DNA of 64,000 nt from the NCBI GenBank assembly GCA_033807775.1, contig CM066326.1, positions 90,806,873 to 90,870,872 of the forward strand, given 5' to 3'. This document shows, in pieces, positions 32,901-42,334 of this stretch. This stretch comes from Saussurea involucrata. Taxonomy: Eukaryota; Streptophyta; Magnoliopsida; Asterales; Asteraceae. The translations under genes and the position numbers were made by a program. The notes under the pieces were generated by a model. The model was not told where the DNA came from. It saw only the letters and a list, made by a program, of their open reading frames with translations, and searched no databases. Position 1 is the first letter of the stretch. Every line of letters starts with the position of its first letter.

Positions 32901-35900
32901 CACTTGGTGTTGGTCGGTTGAGGTTGCGGGGAGATGATCTTCGTGTTTATGGAACGGATAAGGAACATGCCTTAAGAATACCGGAAGACCCATTCTATAA
33001 ACAGATGGCAGCTGATTTTACTAAATTCCAGGTTGCAGTGAATATATATGCATTCAGTGACAAGTATACTGATATAGCTTCACTAGGTATGTGCTGACAG
33101 TGAACTTCATTCCACATTCCAATGATCATCACTAAGGGGGTGTTTGGTTTACATTATGGAATTTGATGGAATGGGAATGGAATTTGATGGAATTTGACCA
33201 CGCCTTTGATGGTAGGAATTGGAATGGAAAAGGATGGAATTCAGTTCTTTCACTTAAGCCAATGAATGATGAATTCCTTAATTTTTGGAATTAAAGGATT
33301 CCATCATTTTCATTATGTGAACCAAACATAGGTTGGGAATTTGGTCAAAGGAATTATCTATTCCAATTCCTTCAAAATCCGTGAACCAAACACCCCCTAA
33401 GGGGCGTTTGGTAAGCAAAACGGAATTTGGTGGAATTGGAATCCATCAAAGGAATTGGAATGGAATTTGACCACGCACTTTGATTGCGTTTGGTTGGATG
33501 GAATCTCTAAAAATAATTGGAACTCCATCTTTGTTTGGGGGAGGGCGGTGGCGGAAGCAGAAGGGTCGGGGTGGGGAGGGTGGGCACGATGGGGGCATCT
33601 GTAGGCAGGGTGGAGTGTGGGTGAGGGTGGGGTGGGTGGAGGGGGCAGGGTGGGGGTAGGATGGTTGGGCTGGAGAGGGTGGGGTGGGTGGTGAAGGCAG
33701 GGGGCACGTTGGGGGGTAGGAGTGGGGTAAGGGGCCAGGAGCACAACTGTGTGGGGTGGCGGCAGGAGGGGGGTTGGCAGGGGGGGTGAGGGTGGGCAGG
33801 GGGTGGAAGGTGGGTAGTAGGACATGGTGGGGGTGGCAGCAGGGGGGGTCGGTGGGGTGGGGATGGGATGGGGGCGTGACAGTGACAATAGTTGCATGGT
33901 CGTGGTGGGGTAGGGGGTGGTCGGTGTTGGTTAAATAAATGCAGAAGGATGGAATTCAATTCCTTCCATTAGGTCAAGGAATGATGAATTCATTGATTTG
34001 TGAATTCAATGGAATTCAATGATTTCATCCATTTCAAGAATTGAACCAAACAAAGGAATTGGAATTTGGTCAAAATGATTTTGTCATTCCAATTCCATCA
34101 AATTCCAATTCCATCAAATTCCAATTCCATCAAATTCCATCAAATTCCGCAAACCAAACGGTCCCTAAGATAGCCCATGCTCTTGAGAGAATTCATTTAC
34201 CATTTGTTGGATGTTTATGCTTAAGCTACTGGATATATATATATATATATATATGGTTACTTTTCTAAGTTGCTGGGTTTTTTTAAAACTGATTAGGTGA
34301 TTTTCATGGCCCTTGTATTGCAAGAACCAACTTGTCTAGTGCAATCTTCATGATTTTCGCTATTAAAGCGGAAGCACGAGGTGTAATTTTAGATCTTGCT
34401 ATACAGATCGAATGTAGGGGATGTTTGTTTACCTCTTAATAGTTCCATTAAGAGGCAACCTCTGAATCGCTAAGAGGTGACCTCTGAATCGCTAAGAGGT
34501 GACCTCTGAATCGCTAAGAGGTGAATCTTGTTTGGCAAAAAACTCTGCCTCTTAATGGTTCTTAAATCTTCTGAATGATTTTGTATCTTGGGTCGTCCTT
34601 AACCATTCAGTGCCCTAATTGGCTAATTTCATTCTGAACAATTACCAAACAACCATATTTCATTTTGCTTTTTGCACTATATCATAAGAGTCTCTTAATC
34701 ATTCTGACCATTTAATCATCCATCACCAAATAATTCAGCAACTGCCAAACAGCCTCGTAGGCTCGTAGTCATAGAGCCATCATCTGCATGGTTTTTTCAT
34801 ACACAAGCTGTTGCTGTAAAAGTGTTGCCTGTGTGCTATATTTAATACTCCCTCCACCCCAAAATAAATGTTCACAATGAAAAAGGCACACAGTTTTATA
34901 AATGCGTAATTACTACACTTTTTTAATCGACTAAATGACAGTTTTACCCTTAATAGAGGGAGTAATGAGTTTCTCCATCTCATAATTAAGGGTAGAATTG
35001 AAAATCAGGCACTTAACTTTGAAAGTGGACACTTATTTTGGGACAAACTAAAATAGAAATGTGGACACCTATATTGGGACGGGGGAGTACAAATGTCATC
35101 TCTTTAAACACTTCATAAGCTTCCTAGCTGTTGGCTGTTGAAGTGCTTATTTTTGTCACTGTCTGTTAAGCTTAGGGGCTGTTTGGTTGGTTTTTCATTA
35201 AGTCATGTATGGATAAAGCTGTATGTGTGTATTAATCTGCTTGTATAGATTGGGACGGGAAGGTTTGTAAAAACTTGACTTTCTGCATAAAGCCCCCCCC
35301 CCCCCCCCCCCTAGAAGTATACTGATTAGGCCACTACCAAACAGTCATGTATAGCTGACTGAATAAGCCGTGAGTCCCATTAAGCTCATTGATTTACATG
35401 CAGGTACTTTGGCTAAGTACACTGGTGGCCAGGTATATTATTATCCAAGTTTTCATTCAGCCATTCACAAAGACAAGTTGAGTCATGAGTTGGCTAGAGA
35501 CCTCACTAGAGAAACTGCCTGGGAAGCCGTAATGCGCATCAGATGTGGGAAAGGTTGGTCTACTTTCGAGGCTATGTAATATGCTTCTAGAAAAGTTGAT
35601 TTTTTTATGCTACTAAAGTTATTGCAAGTTATTTCAGTAAAAGACTGATTTATTTATTCATTTATAATCTCTCTCTAGGAGTGCGTTTTACTTCGTATCA
35701 TGGGAACTTTATGCTAAGATCCACAGATCTGTTAGCACTTCCAGCCGTTGACTGTGATAAAGCTTATGCAATGCAGTTTGCTCTTGAAGAGACGCTGCTC
35801 ACAACTCAGATTGTGTATTTCCAAGTGGCTTTACTGTATCCTTCAATTTTTTATTTATTAGTTTCTACATTTCATTTCCTTCTTTGTGTTTTTAAGGTTT

Positions 35901-38900
35901 GCTAAATGATTTTTTTTAGAGTGAATTACGTTTTTAGTTCTTATGGTTTGTTAAAATTTACGGATTTCATCCCTATGGTTTTGAAATTTCAATTTTCGTC
36001 CCTATGATTTGCAATTCATTTCAATTTTCGTCCTTGAGGCTAATGACTACTTGCAAGTATGAGGGACTAAAACAGAAATGAATTGTAATTTGTAAACCAT
36101 AGGGACGAATAAAGTAATCAAGTTTAAATCACAAGGACAAAAATAATAATGAAATATAAACTACGGGGATGAAAATTGCAATTTCAAAATCACAGGGACA
36201 AAAATAGAAATTTTCAGCAAACCATAGGGACGGAAAATGTAATTTACTTTTTATTTTATTATTCTGTGTGCAATTATATGATTCTAGTTTCTAATAGTGA
36301 ACATCCTCCTTTCTTGGTGTTTCCAAGTTCCATATTTCATAAAGTTTCAGATATTACACCGCTTGAGATCTTTGCTTGATTTCTTCAGTGGATATTTGCT
36401 TCATATGTATGCTTGCTCTTAATCTTCATTTCTACTTTATCTGGTGATTTGGGTTCTACGCATTTTGCTGTGTTACCTTTTTTGTGGGTCTGTCACTTGT
36501 GCATGTAGTTTTGATATCCAACTGGTGTTACATATATGAGTATTTAACAAAATCTAAAGATACACCGCGTCTTGTGGTGAAAGGCGTATTAGAGTACACA
36601 CAGCTGCAGCATCGGTAGTTGCAGATTTAGGAGAGATGTACCGCCAGGCAGATACGGGTGCTATCGTTTCTTTGCTTGGTAGATTAGGTAAAAGAAGTCT
36701 CTCTCTCTCTCCCAAAAAGAAAGATCAAGAAAAATTATCTGATTTCTACTTAGGGGTGTGCATCGGGCGGGTCCGGGTGGGCAAACCAAAAAATCGACTG
36801 GATTTCGGATTGCTTCGGGTTCGGGTTGGTCGGGTCGCAGGTTGATGTCGGTCGGGTGCGGGTATTATTATAATGCAAAAAAATATATGTAGAAATCCAA
36901 TCGATTTTGAGGATGAATTCAATCAATCAAGAGATTGATGAAATCGATAGTAATTTTAGACATTTGAAAATATTTCGACCTACTAGAATTTACGATTTTC
37001 GAAATATAATTAGATAAATAAATATATATATATATATATAATATTTAAATTATATGTATATTATTTCGGGTTTTCGGACGGGTCGGGTGGCCAAAGATCA
37101 AACCCAACCCGAGCCCAAATATTCCCAAAAAGTCGGGTTTCAGATTTCCGGATTTCGGTGTATGTGGATTTTGCAATAACACTTTATTTTCAGTTCGGAC
37201 TTGGGTTTTGCACACCCCTGTTTCTACTTATAACTTATCCATTTCTGTAACACGAACCTAAATCATCTGCAGCAATCGAAAAATCTTTGTCATATAAATT
37301 GGAAGATGCTCGTAATTCTATTCAGCTCAGAATCGTCAAAGCCCTCAAAGAATATCGAAAACTCTATGCGGTTCAGCATCGTGTAGGAAGCAGAATGATC
37401 TACCCAGAATCACTGAAATATTTGCCGTTATACGGATTATCGCTATGTAAATCAACAGCACTTCGTGGTGGGTATGCTGATGCGCAACTTGATGAACGCT
37501 GTGCAGCGGGTTTCACCATGATGGCGTTACCCGTTAAAAAAATGTTAAAGCTCTTATATTCTAGCTTGTTACGAGTAGACGAGTATCTCGTGAAGGTCAA
37601 TTATTTATGTCGCTTTTTGAAATTTCTCGTTTTGAAATCCATGGGTTAAATAGATACTTATTTGTTTATTTGCAGACACCTACTCGGGATGATGAATTTG
37701 AGAGAGTTTGTAAAAGACTGCCACTTGTTGCTGAGAGTTTAGATTCTAGAGGAATTTATATATTTGATGACGGGTTTCGTTTTGTTGTGTGGTTTGGTCG
37801 CATGCTTTCACCTGATTTAGCCAGGAATTTAGTCGAGGAACATTCAGCTACAGACTTCTCAAAGGTATATATGCTTATTTAACCTATCTGTATGTTAGGT
37901 GAAAGATCGTGTGAGAAGTTGAGGTTAATGTGAGAAGCGTGAGAAGTGGATCTGAACCGTTGAATCACTTTTAATCAAATGCCCTCCCATGAATTGTGGC
38001 TTAGAAGGGAATTTGATCTGGTGCATCTCGGTGCACCTCATCCAAATGTGCGTCCATTTCTCATCCAACGGTTGGTAACCACTTCTCACGTCAACCTCAA
38101 CTTCTCACCGGAACCCAATCTTCGAAATAATCCCCCCTTTTTCTTTATATCATAATTCTTTATATCAGTTGACGAAGGATCGTGTGAGAAGAAGAGTGAA
38201 GGTGAGAAGATAAGAAGGGACCTGGACATTGATTACTTTTATTCTCAAACCCACCTATGAATCACGCTTGATACAGGGATTGATCCGGTGCATCTCGGTG
38301 CATCTCACCCTAATTTGCATCCAAGGGTGGAGATGCCTTTTTACCTTCTCACCATAACTTTCATTCTCAGTCACCGGAACGCAACCCTATATCACTTTCC
38401 CATCCTTTTATGTCTCATAGCACCCTCTCTATCCCAAAAGAAATGTCGACAATAAAAAAGACATAGTTTTATATTGTGTAGGTATTTACACTTATTAATT
38501 AACTAAATGACAATTTTACCCTTAATAATAGAGGGCGTAATGAATTTGTCCATCTCATAAATAAGGATAGAATTGGAAAGTAGACATACACTTATTTTGG
38601 GATGGAGGGAGTAATTCACTTTCTTCACGGAAACAACCTACCCTTCGGGGTAGAGGTCAAGTTTGTGTACACCCCGCCTCCATACCCTACTTTCAAGTGG
38701 GATATACTGGATTGAGTTGGTTAGTAATTCATTCTTCCTCCCTGATCTAGACGGGTTTTTTATTGCAATTGGATTAGTTAATTAATTAAATAATTAATTA
38801 ATATCGATTTATTTTTATTTATTTATAGAGCCAGGTGTGTCTGAGTGAACGAGACAATGAAATGTCAAGAAAGCTGATGGGGATACTAAAGAAACTTAGA

Positions 38901-39062
38901 GAGGCTGATCCATCGTATTATCAACTTTGTCATCTTGTGAGACAAGGTGAACAGCCTCGTGAAGGTTTCTTTTTACTCTTGAATTTAGTCGAGGACCAGG
39001 TTGGTGGTATGAATGGCTACGCTGATTGGCTACTTCAGATACATCGACAAGTCCAACAATAA
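27276..39062 (+). CDS. SEC24A: SEC24A-type COPII coat protein, 12 coding exons, 1031 aa
   Basis: Coding exons: 27276-28316, 28698-28836, 29552-29742, 31210-31317, 31415-31618, 32855-33086, 35404-35553, 35679-35835, 36560-36687, 37273-37595, 37676-37864, 38829-39062. The joined frame is open, near the length of Arabidopsis SEC24A. Sec24 pairs with Sec23 on the ER to select cargo and form COPII vesicles. Residues 1-330 are Pro/Gly/Gln-rich. The zinc finger has CxxC pairs at 363/366 and 385/388. The trunk begins near 437 (MPPLYFFLIDVS), followed by beta-sandwich, helical (RQADTGAIVSLLGRL) and gelsolin regions, ending in QIHRQVQQ. The start at 27276 (MGTEN) matches the conserved plant start; an in-frame ATG lies at 27267. 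Coding exons are free of transposons, while long introns are full of them. Exon joins were set by codon phase and conserved residues. Confidence 0.96.
28346..28629. mobile_element. Tourist-like MITE in SEC24A intron after coding exon 1
   Basis: TAA occurs on both sides (28343-28345 and 28630-28632). Ends are GGGGCTGTTTGTTAACC and, inverted, GGGGCCGTTTGGCAG. It fills 284 of the 381 intron bases; without it and one TAA the intron would be 94 nt. A close relative lies at 34417-34757. Confidence 0.88.
29006..29373. mobile_element. MULE-like MITE, near-perfect long inverted repeat
   Basis: Ends are GGGAAATTAATTAAGATAGC and, inverted, GAGAATTAATTAAAATAGC. The two halves (about 150 bp each) are inverse copies over nearly their whole length, including TTTTACCTCTTAGCC, CTCTCCAAGTTTTACC, GCAATATATAGGTC and CTCAAAAACAC. 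A TTATATATA string on both sides could be a 9-bp TSD, but the region is low complexity. It lies in the SEC24A intron 28837-29551. Confidence 0.8.
29850..30616. mobile_element. Probable transposon with CCGATAT repeats, carrying a nested MITE
   Basis: Flanking halves (29870-29945 and 30480-30610) are rich in ATATCGG/CCGATAT motifs. An 11-bp inverted match CTATGCTGTTA / TAACAGCATAG brackets it. The family is unclear. Between the halves lies a separate element at about 30002-30222 (GGGTTGGGTTCCGGTGAGAA ... CACTTCTCACCAAAAA), related to those at 32476, 37900 and 38168. Confidence 0.5.
30620..31200. other. AT-rich remainder of the SEC24A intron
   Basis: No gene, repeat unit or element end recognised; A/T runs dominate. 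Confidence 0.4.
31318..31414 (+). other. SEC24A: GC-AG intron of SEC24A (97 nt)
   Basis: The exon ends AATATGAAG and the intron starts GCAAGTAATT. The acceptor is CTTCACCAG. The frame (YNMK then SSLTQPQM) fixes both ends. AAG|GCAAGT is the strong consensus that plant GC donors need to be used by the major spliceosome. Confidence 0.88.
31657..32430. mobile_element. hAT-like non-autonomous element in a SEC24A intron
   Basis: The left end is AGGGTGCGTTTGGTATGGA and the right end is CTAGTGTACCAAACGCA, without the final CCCT. The left part has about three copies of a ~50-bp repeat (GTTTGGTAAGACAnAGTTGG, ACAGGACATGACAAAACAA). The right part has GTTCCA repeats and a G-rich block. No clear TSD. It is related to 7150-7538. 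Confidence 0.7.
32476..32728. mobile_element. MITE of the GTGTGAGAAG family
   Basis: Starts GGATCGTGTGAGAAGTTGAG and ends CTTTTCACCAGAACCCAACC. Inverted parts include CGTGAGAAGTGG / CCACTTCTCACG and GTTGAGG / CCTCAAC. Relatives occur at about 30002-30222, 37900-38130 and 38168-38390, all in SEC24A introns. Family assignment is unknown. Confidence 0.6.
33136..33397. mobile_element. Tourist-like MITE (first of a touching pair)
   Basis: Ends are GGGGGTGTTTGGTTTAC and, inverted, GGGGGTGTTTGGTTCAC. TAA lies at 33133-33135 and 33398-33400. The second TAA is also the left target of the next element. Confidence 0.85.
33401..34165. mobile_element. Tourist-like element with a 400-bp G-rich core
   Basis: Ends are GGGGCGTTTGGTAAGC and, inverted, GGGACCGTTTGGTTTGC. 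TAA lies at 33398-33400 and 34166-34168. The core 33530-33930 is almost free of C on the plus strand, with dozens of GGGTGGGG-like runs. Proline-rich frames on the minus strand (33397-33959) come from this composition. Confidence 0.85.
34417..34757. mobile_element. Tourist-like MITE related to 28346-28629
   Basis: Shares ACCTCTTAATAGTTYCATTA, GAGGTGAATCTTGTTTGGCA and CAACTGCCAAAC with that copy. It has a three-fold 21-22-bp internal repeat (CTCTGAATCGCTAAGAGGTGA) that the other lacks. Its target site is degraded on the right (CAGCCTCGTAG). Confidence 0.75.
34848..35087. mobile_element. Stowaway MITE (Tc1/mariner type)
   Basis: TA lies on both sides (34846-34847 and 35088-35089). Ends are CTCCCTCCACCCCAAAATAA and, inverted, CTCCCCCGTCCCAATATAGG, the classical Stowaway terminus. 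Length 240 bp. Confidence 0.9.
35173..35392. mobile_element. Tourist-like remnant ending near a SEC24A acceptor
   Basis: The left end TTAGGGGCTGTTTGGTTGG and internal TTTTTCATTAAGTCATGTAT and CATTAAGCTCATT motifs match the family at 7667-8585. It includes a run of 19 C (35293-35311). The right end is lost just before the acceptor ACATGCAG at 35403. Confidence 0.6.
35836..36559 (+). other. SEC24A: Putative U12-type (minor spliceosome) intron of SEC24A
   Basis: The frame across it (QVALL then YTASCGERR) fixes the splice sites at CT|GTATCCTTC and CTAAAG|ATACACC. The donor matches 8 of 9 positions of the U12 consensus RTATCCTTT. Upstream of the acceptor there is no pyrimidine tract; instead GTATTTAAC places a branch A 12 nt before the intron end, the short spacing typical of U12 introns. 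No U2-type donor in the vicinity keeps the frame. A MITE (35932-36249) sits inside. Confidence 0.82.
35932..36249. mobile_element. MITE with TATGGTTTG-type inverted ends in the U12-type intron
   Basis: The left end is AGTGAATTACGTTTTTAGTT then CTTATGGTTTG. The right end is CAAACCATAGGGACGGAAAA then TGTAATTTACT. The interior repeats CCTATGGTTTTGAAATT and TTTCAATTTTCGTCC in both orientations. It has the same end type as the element at 9847-24658. Confidence 0.8.
36751..37220. mobile_element. Non-autonomous hAT element in a SEC24A intron
   Basis: The 8-bp TSD TTTCTACT is perfect at 36743-36750 and 37221-37228. Ends are TAGGGGTGTGCATCGGG and, inverted, CAGGGGTGTGCAAAACC. The interior has GGGTCGGGTGG motifs and a short (TA)n run. 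Without it and one TSD the intron (36688-37272) would be 107 nt. Confidence 0.92.
37900..38130. mobile_element. MITE of the GTGTGAGAAG family
   Basis: Very similar to 32476-32728. Starts AAAGATCGTGTGAGAAGTTG and ends CTTCTCACCGGAACCCAATC. It lies in the intron 37865-38828. Confidence 0.65.
38168..38390. mobile_element. Diverged MITE of the GTGTGAGAAG family
   Basis: Starts GACGAAGGATCGTGTGAGAA and ends CAGTCACCGGAACGCAACCC. It shares the ATTGATCCGGTGCATCTCGG block with its relatives. Confidence 0.6.
38417..38614. mobile_element. Stowaway-like MITE
   Basis: Left CACCCTCTCTATCCCAAAAG and right TTATTTTGGGATGGAGGGAG form the two arms; the left is degenerate. The interior (AATGACAATTTTACCCTTAA) matches the copy at 34848-35087. 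Confidence 0.7.
38626..38728 (+). mobile_element. SINE fragment
   Basis: ACGGAAACAACCTACCCTTC then GGGGTAGAGGTCAAGTTTGT, CATACCCTACTTTCAAGTGG and GATATACTGG follow the widespread plant SINE 3' region pattern (GGGGTAGGGGTAAGG, TGGGATTACACTGGG). The head with polymerase III boxes is missing. Confidence 0.6.
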
Positions 39063-39274
39063 TGCAAGGTAATTTGCTATTTGTTTTTCCAAAGGTTGCT
39101 ATTTACGAGTCTGATATATGCTAGTTCTTTTGATCGAGTAAAGCTATTATAACTGCCAAACTTAACCCATTAATCCCGTCACAAATTTTTGAAGAATTGA
39201 GTGCAACTATAGCTTTAGGAGGAAGCAAAACATGAATTACGACGTATGTTTTTTTCAACATACGTAACTGCTAA

Positions 39275-39568
39275 GGGGTTGTTTACTATTTGCTTTAAGA
39301 GGCGCTTACCCGGTCAGAGATGCTATTACTAAGGGGCCATACTTTGGGTAAGCGATTACCAAGTGTCACATCCCTTACCAATTGAGCATGACATGGACCG
39401 AGAATCTTACGGGGTAAGAGACATAACAAGGACCGAGAGTCTTACCGGGTAAGTGATGAAAAAGACGCTTACCGACAATCCATTCTGGTGGCCGAGAAAG
39501 GAGAATGTTACCTAATAAGGTAAGTGAGGGTGATATTCCTTGCCGGTAAGCATTTGGTAAACGACCCC
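39275..39568. mobile_element. Tourist-like MITE
   Basis: TAA on both sides (39272-39274 and 39569-39571). Ends are GGGGTTGTTTACTATTTGC and, inverted, GGGGTCGTTTACCAAATGC. The interior repeats CTTACCGGGTAAG-type motifs. Confidence 0.85.
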
Positions 39569-39571
39569 TAA

Positions 39572-40015
39572 GTCCCTCTTACTGGTCCATGAAGTTGACC
39601 TGGTAAGCTAAGGGAGGGACTCTTAGGGCATGTTTGTTAGTAGCTTAATGAGTTTAATGGACTCGAGGCTTATTCAGTCATCTATATGCCTATACATGAC
39701 TGTTGGGTAATGACTTAATGATATAGAAAGTTGTTTATTCAGTAAGCTTCTAGGGGAAGCTTTATGCATAAAGCCAAAAATAAATAAATTCAGACTTGCC
39801 CCTCCCAATTAAGAAGCACGCTCATTTCATATATGAAAAAACCCTCCCAGACGAAAACCCTCACAATCTTTACAGACAAATTATCCATACAGGACTTAAT
39901 GGAAGTCCAACCAAGCAGCCCCCTTACTCGATCAGTGATTAGTGCTCACCCTGTCACCCAGACTGTTATCTAACTTTGTTAGTGCTTACCCAATTTGTGT
40001 TGGTAAGCAGCCCCT
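39572..40015. mobile_element. Nested MITE remnants
   Basis: An outer pair with GGTAAGC and GTTGGTAAGCAGCCCCTAAG motifs is interrupted at about 39630-39930 by sequence with CTTAATGAGTTTAATGG and AGGACTTAATGGAAG ends, like the 7667-8585 family. The borders are not resolved. Confidence 0.45.
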
Positions 40016-40157
40016 AAGTTTGTTATTTATGGCAAATCGATTGTAATGCATACTAGGTTTTTATTGTCTTTCTTTCTCCACTCTCGTTTTTCTTGGCCTT
40101 TTTTTTTAGTTCTGTGAACTTTTTGGGCAAACTCGCGTTTGCATACATCTTTGGGTT

Positions 40158-40262
40158 TTTTTTTCTACGGAAACAACTACTATACTCTGGGGTAGAAGAC
40201 AGGTTTGCATACATCTCATCCCCAAAACCCCGTTTGATGGTTGGCATAGATAAATATTTCAA
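40158..40262 (+). mobile_element. Second SINE fragment
   Basis: CTACGGAAACAACTACTATA then CTCTGGGGTAGAAGACAGGT and TTGCATACATCTCATCCCC is related to 38626-38728 but more diverged. Confidence 0.5.
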
Positions 40263-40667
40263 ATTCTAAAGGTAATTTGTTGTGACAACAGGAGGATATA
40301 CATATATACGTACAGCGTTGATGAGAATGAATGAGATGAAAATTTATCTGTGTTGGTAAGACGTAGGTAGGCGATTGATTGTTTTGTTGATGAATTTTCG
40401 TAGAAGACGAAAGCAGGACAGCTTATTTGGGAAGAGGGTGGACCGTAACGTTAATAGACTAGTAGTGTGTTTTAATTTTTGTCCCAAACAATTTTTGTGT
40501 AATTTCTTTTCTCTCATCATAAAGTTGTGGTTTGATTTGTTCTAGATTACATATAAAGGTATTATTGTTATTGTGAAGTTTACCTTTAGAGTGTTTTAGC
40601 GTGAAGGTTCGGTGTTATTTAGGTTGTGTCACGGGTCTCGTGAGAAGAATAACAAAACTAGGAACTA

Positions 40668-41305
40668 TTTGGGTTTGTGGAATTCGAAAGAATTTGATAG
40701 AATTGAAATGACAAATTCCTTGACCGGAAGTTATTTTAATTTCATCTTTTTGCATTCATTTTAACACCGACTAAACTTGTCCCAACACGACTATGCAACT
40801 ATAGTGTCACATCCCCACCCCACCCCACCAACCCCTACCTTGCACTGCTGCTATCTCACCCTGACCTACTACCCACCTTCCACCCCAGTTATGCCCCATG
40901 CCCCACCCCCACCCAATCGTGCCCCTGGCCCTTTACCCTACCGCTACCCCCAACGTGTCCCTGCCTTTACCACCATGACCACCCATCCTGCCCTTCATCC
41001 TTCCTAGCCCAACTATCCTACCCCCACCCTCTCCACCATGGCCCTGTCCTTGCCACACCCCACCCCTCACCCATGCCCTACCCTGCCCAACGTGCTTACC
41101 TCCCACCTTGCACTCATCCTTGCCACACCCTGCTATCGCCCTCCCTCAAATAAGGATGGAGATTTCAATTATTTTTAGAGATTTCATTTCAATTCCATCC
41201 AACCAAACAAAATCAAAGTGTGTTGGTCAAATTCTATTCCAATTTCTTAAAAGTCAAATTTTTTGACGATTCCACCAAATTCCATTATGTGAACCAAATT
41301 TCGTA
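40668..41305. mobile_element. MITE with C-rich core, inverse of the 33401 family
   Basis: Outer parts (GTGGAATTCGAAAGAATTTG; ACCAAATTCCATTATGTGAA) match the ends of 33136/33401-type elements. The core 40800-41150 is a C-rich tract, the reverse complement in character of 33530-33930. Its frames (for example 40777-41007) are compositional. Confidence 0.6.
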
Positions 41306-42075
41306 GGTAAAAAATGAAGTTGATCTCTTTGGTAAATATGATATAAATCTACACTTGTGTCTTTACTATTGATGCTTAACTAGAATTTTAATTTACCATT
41401 CTTCAATTTTTTGTAGATATTTAATTAATGGTTATCAAAATTTAGTTTATGCCTTGTTCATCTCTAAGGGGCTGTTTTAAAACTCAAAGTGAAAACATTT
41501 GTTTTCCTTTTGATTAAAAAATTACTTTATTCTTTAGAAATAGGAATTCATGTCGGTTTGGTTACCATTTTGTTCATTCCAAGAAGTGGGGGAAACTCTC
41601 CTCACATGTTTTTACCCTTTTTAGAAATCATTTTGCTTTGACTTTCCTACTCCATTTATTAAGAATTAAGATAAACATATATATATTTGACTATTTAGCA
41701 CTATGCTAAAAAAACTTGCCCCATGGTTGTTATAGCACGCTATGATATAAGACTTGTATTTCACGTCACGTTAAGCCTGTTATACGTTATGATTTAATGT
41801 GCAGTTTTCATAATGAGATATTTGATTTGTCTTTAAGTTTTTAATGTCTTATTTACATGTTTTTAATATATAACCTAATTTAACTTGCTTGTTACTGACT
41901 TATTGAGTAATACTACAAAACATATGTTTTTATATATAATATTATATATGAATTTGAAATGCCATAAGTCACGTCTTGAAATCGCCATGGTTTCGCAGTG
42001 ACTCCTAAGACTTGAGGCTTGGCCACGCCGCCATACCACGTCTTAAACCATTTAGAATCTTGCTATTTAGAGATC
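41306..42075. other. AT-rich intergenic stretch
   Basis: No gene seen. AAGGGGCTGTTTTAAAACTC near 41467 resembles one Tourist end, without a visible partner. Confidence 0.35.
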
Positions 42076-42334
42076 GGGAAATTGACTCAAAGCCATTTTA
42101 CATTTTTACCCTTAAATTGATTTCCTTGTCACTCTTTCATTTTTATCAAAATGTCGGTACATTCTCAATTTTTAGGCCCATGTATGCAATTGCGTTCAAA
42201 GGCAGCTCCGCAAAAGAAAATTTGACCAATTTCGTTTTTTTTGTGTCTTTTAACTAATATTTCGGTTAAAATAGGAGAGAAATGGCTAGTAAACCAATTT
42301 GTTAATCTGAAATAGCTAGTTGGGTCAATTTCCC
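42076..42334. mobile_element. MULE-like MITE
   Basis: Ends are GGGAAATTGACTCAAAGCC and, inverted, GGGAAATTGACCCAACTAGC, resembling the GGGAAATTAATTAA type. Length 259 bp. Confidence 0.65.

Larger units (their letters stand above)
39063..40560 (+). other. SEC24A: SEC24A 3' UTR with a probable intron
   Basis: Six bases after the stop, CAAG|GTAATT is a good donor (intron from 39069). GTGACAACAG|GAGG ends at 40291 as a plausible acceptor. The sequence 40292 to about 40560 then looks like a transposon-free 3' UTR. The putative intron contains the MITE at 39275-39568, MITE-derived sequence to ~40015 and a SINE fragment. The polyadenylation site is a guess. Confidence 0.4.

Noticed and set aside
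33397..33959. Long proline-rich minus-strand frames
   Set aside because: They are the antisense reading of a G-rich tract in a Tourist-like element. Several frames are open at once, as expected from composition.
40777..41007. His/Pro/Thr-rich frame
   Set aside because: Translation of a C-rich tract inside a MITE.
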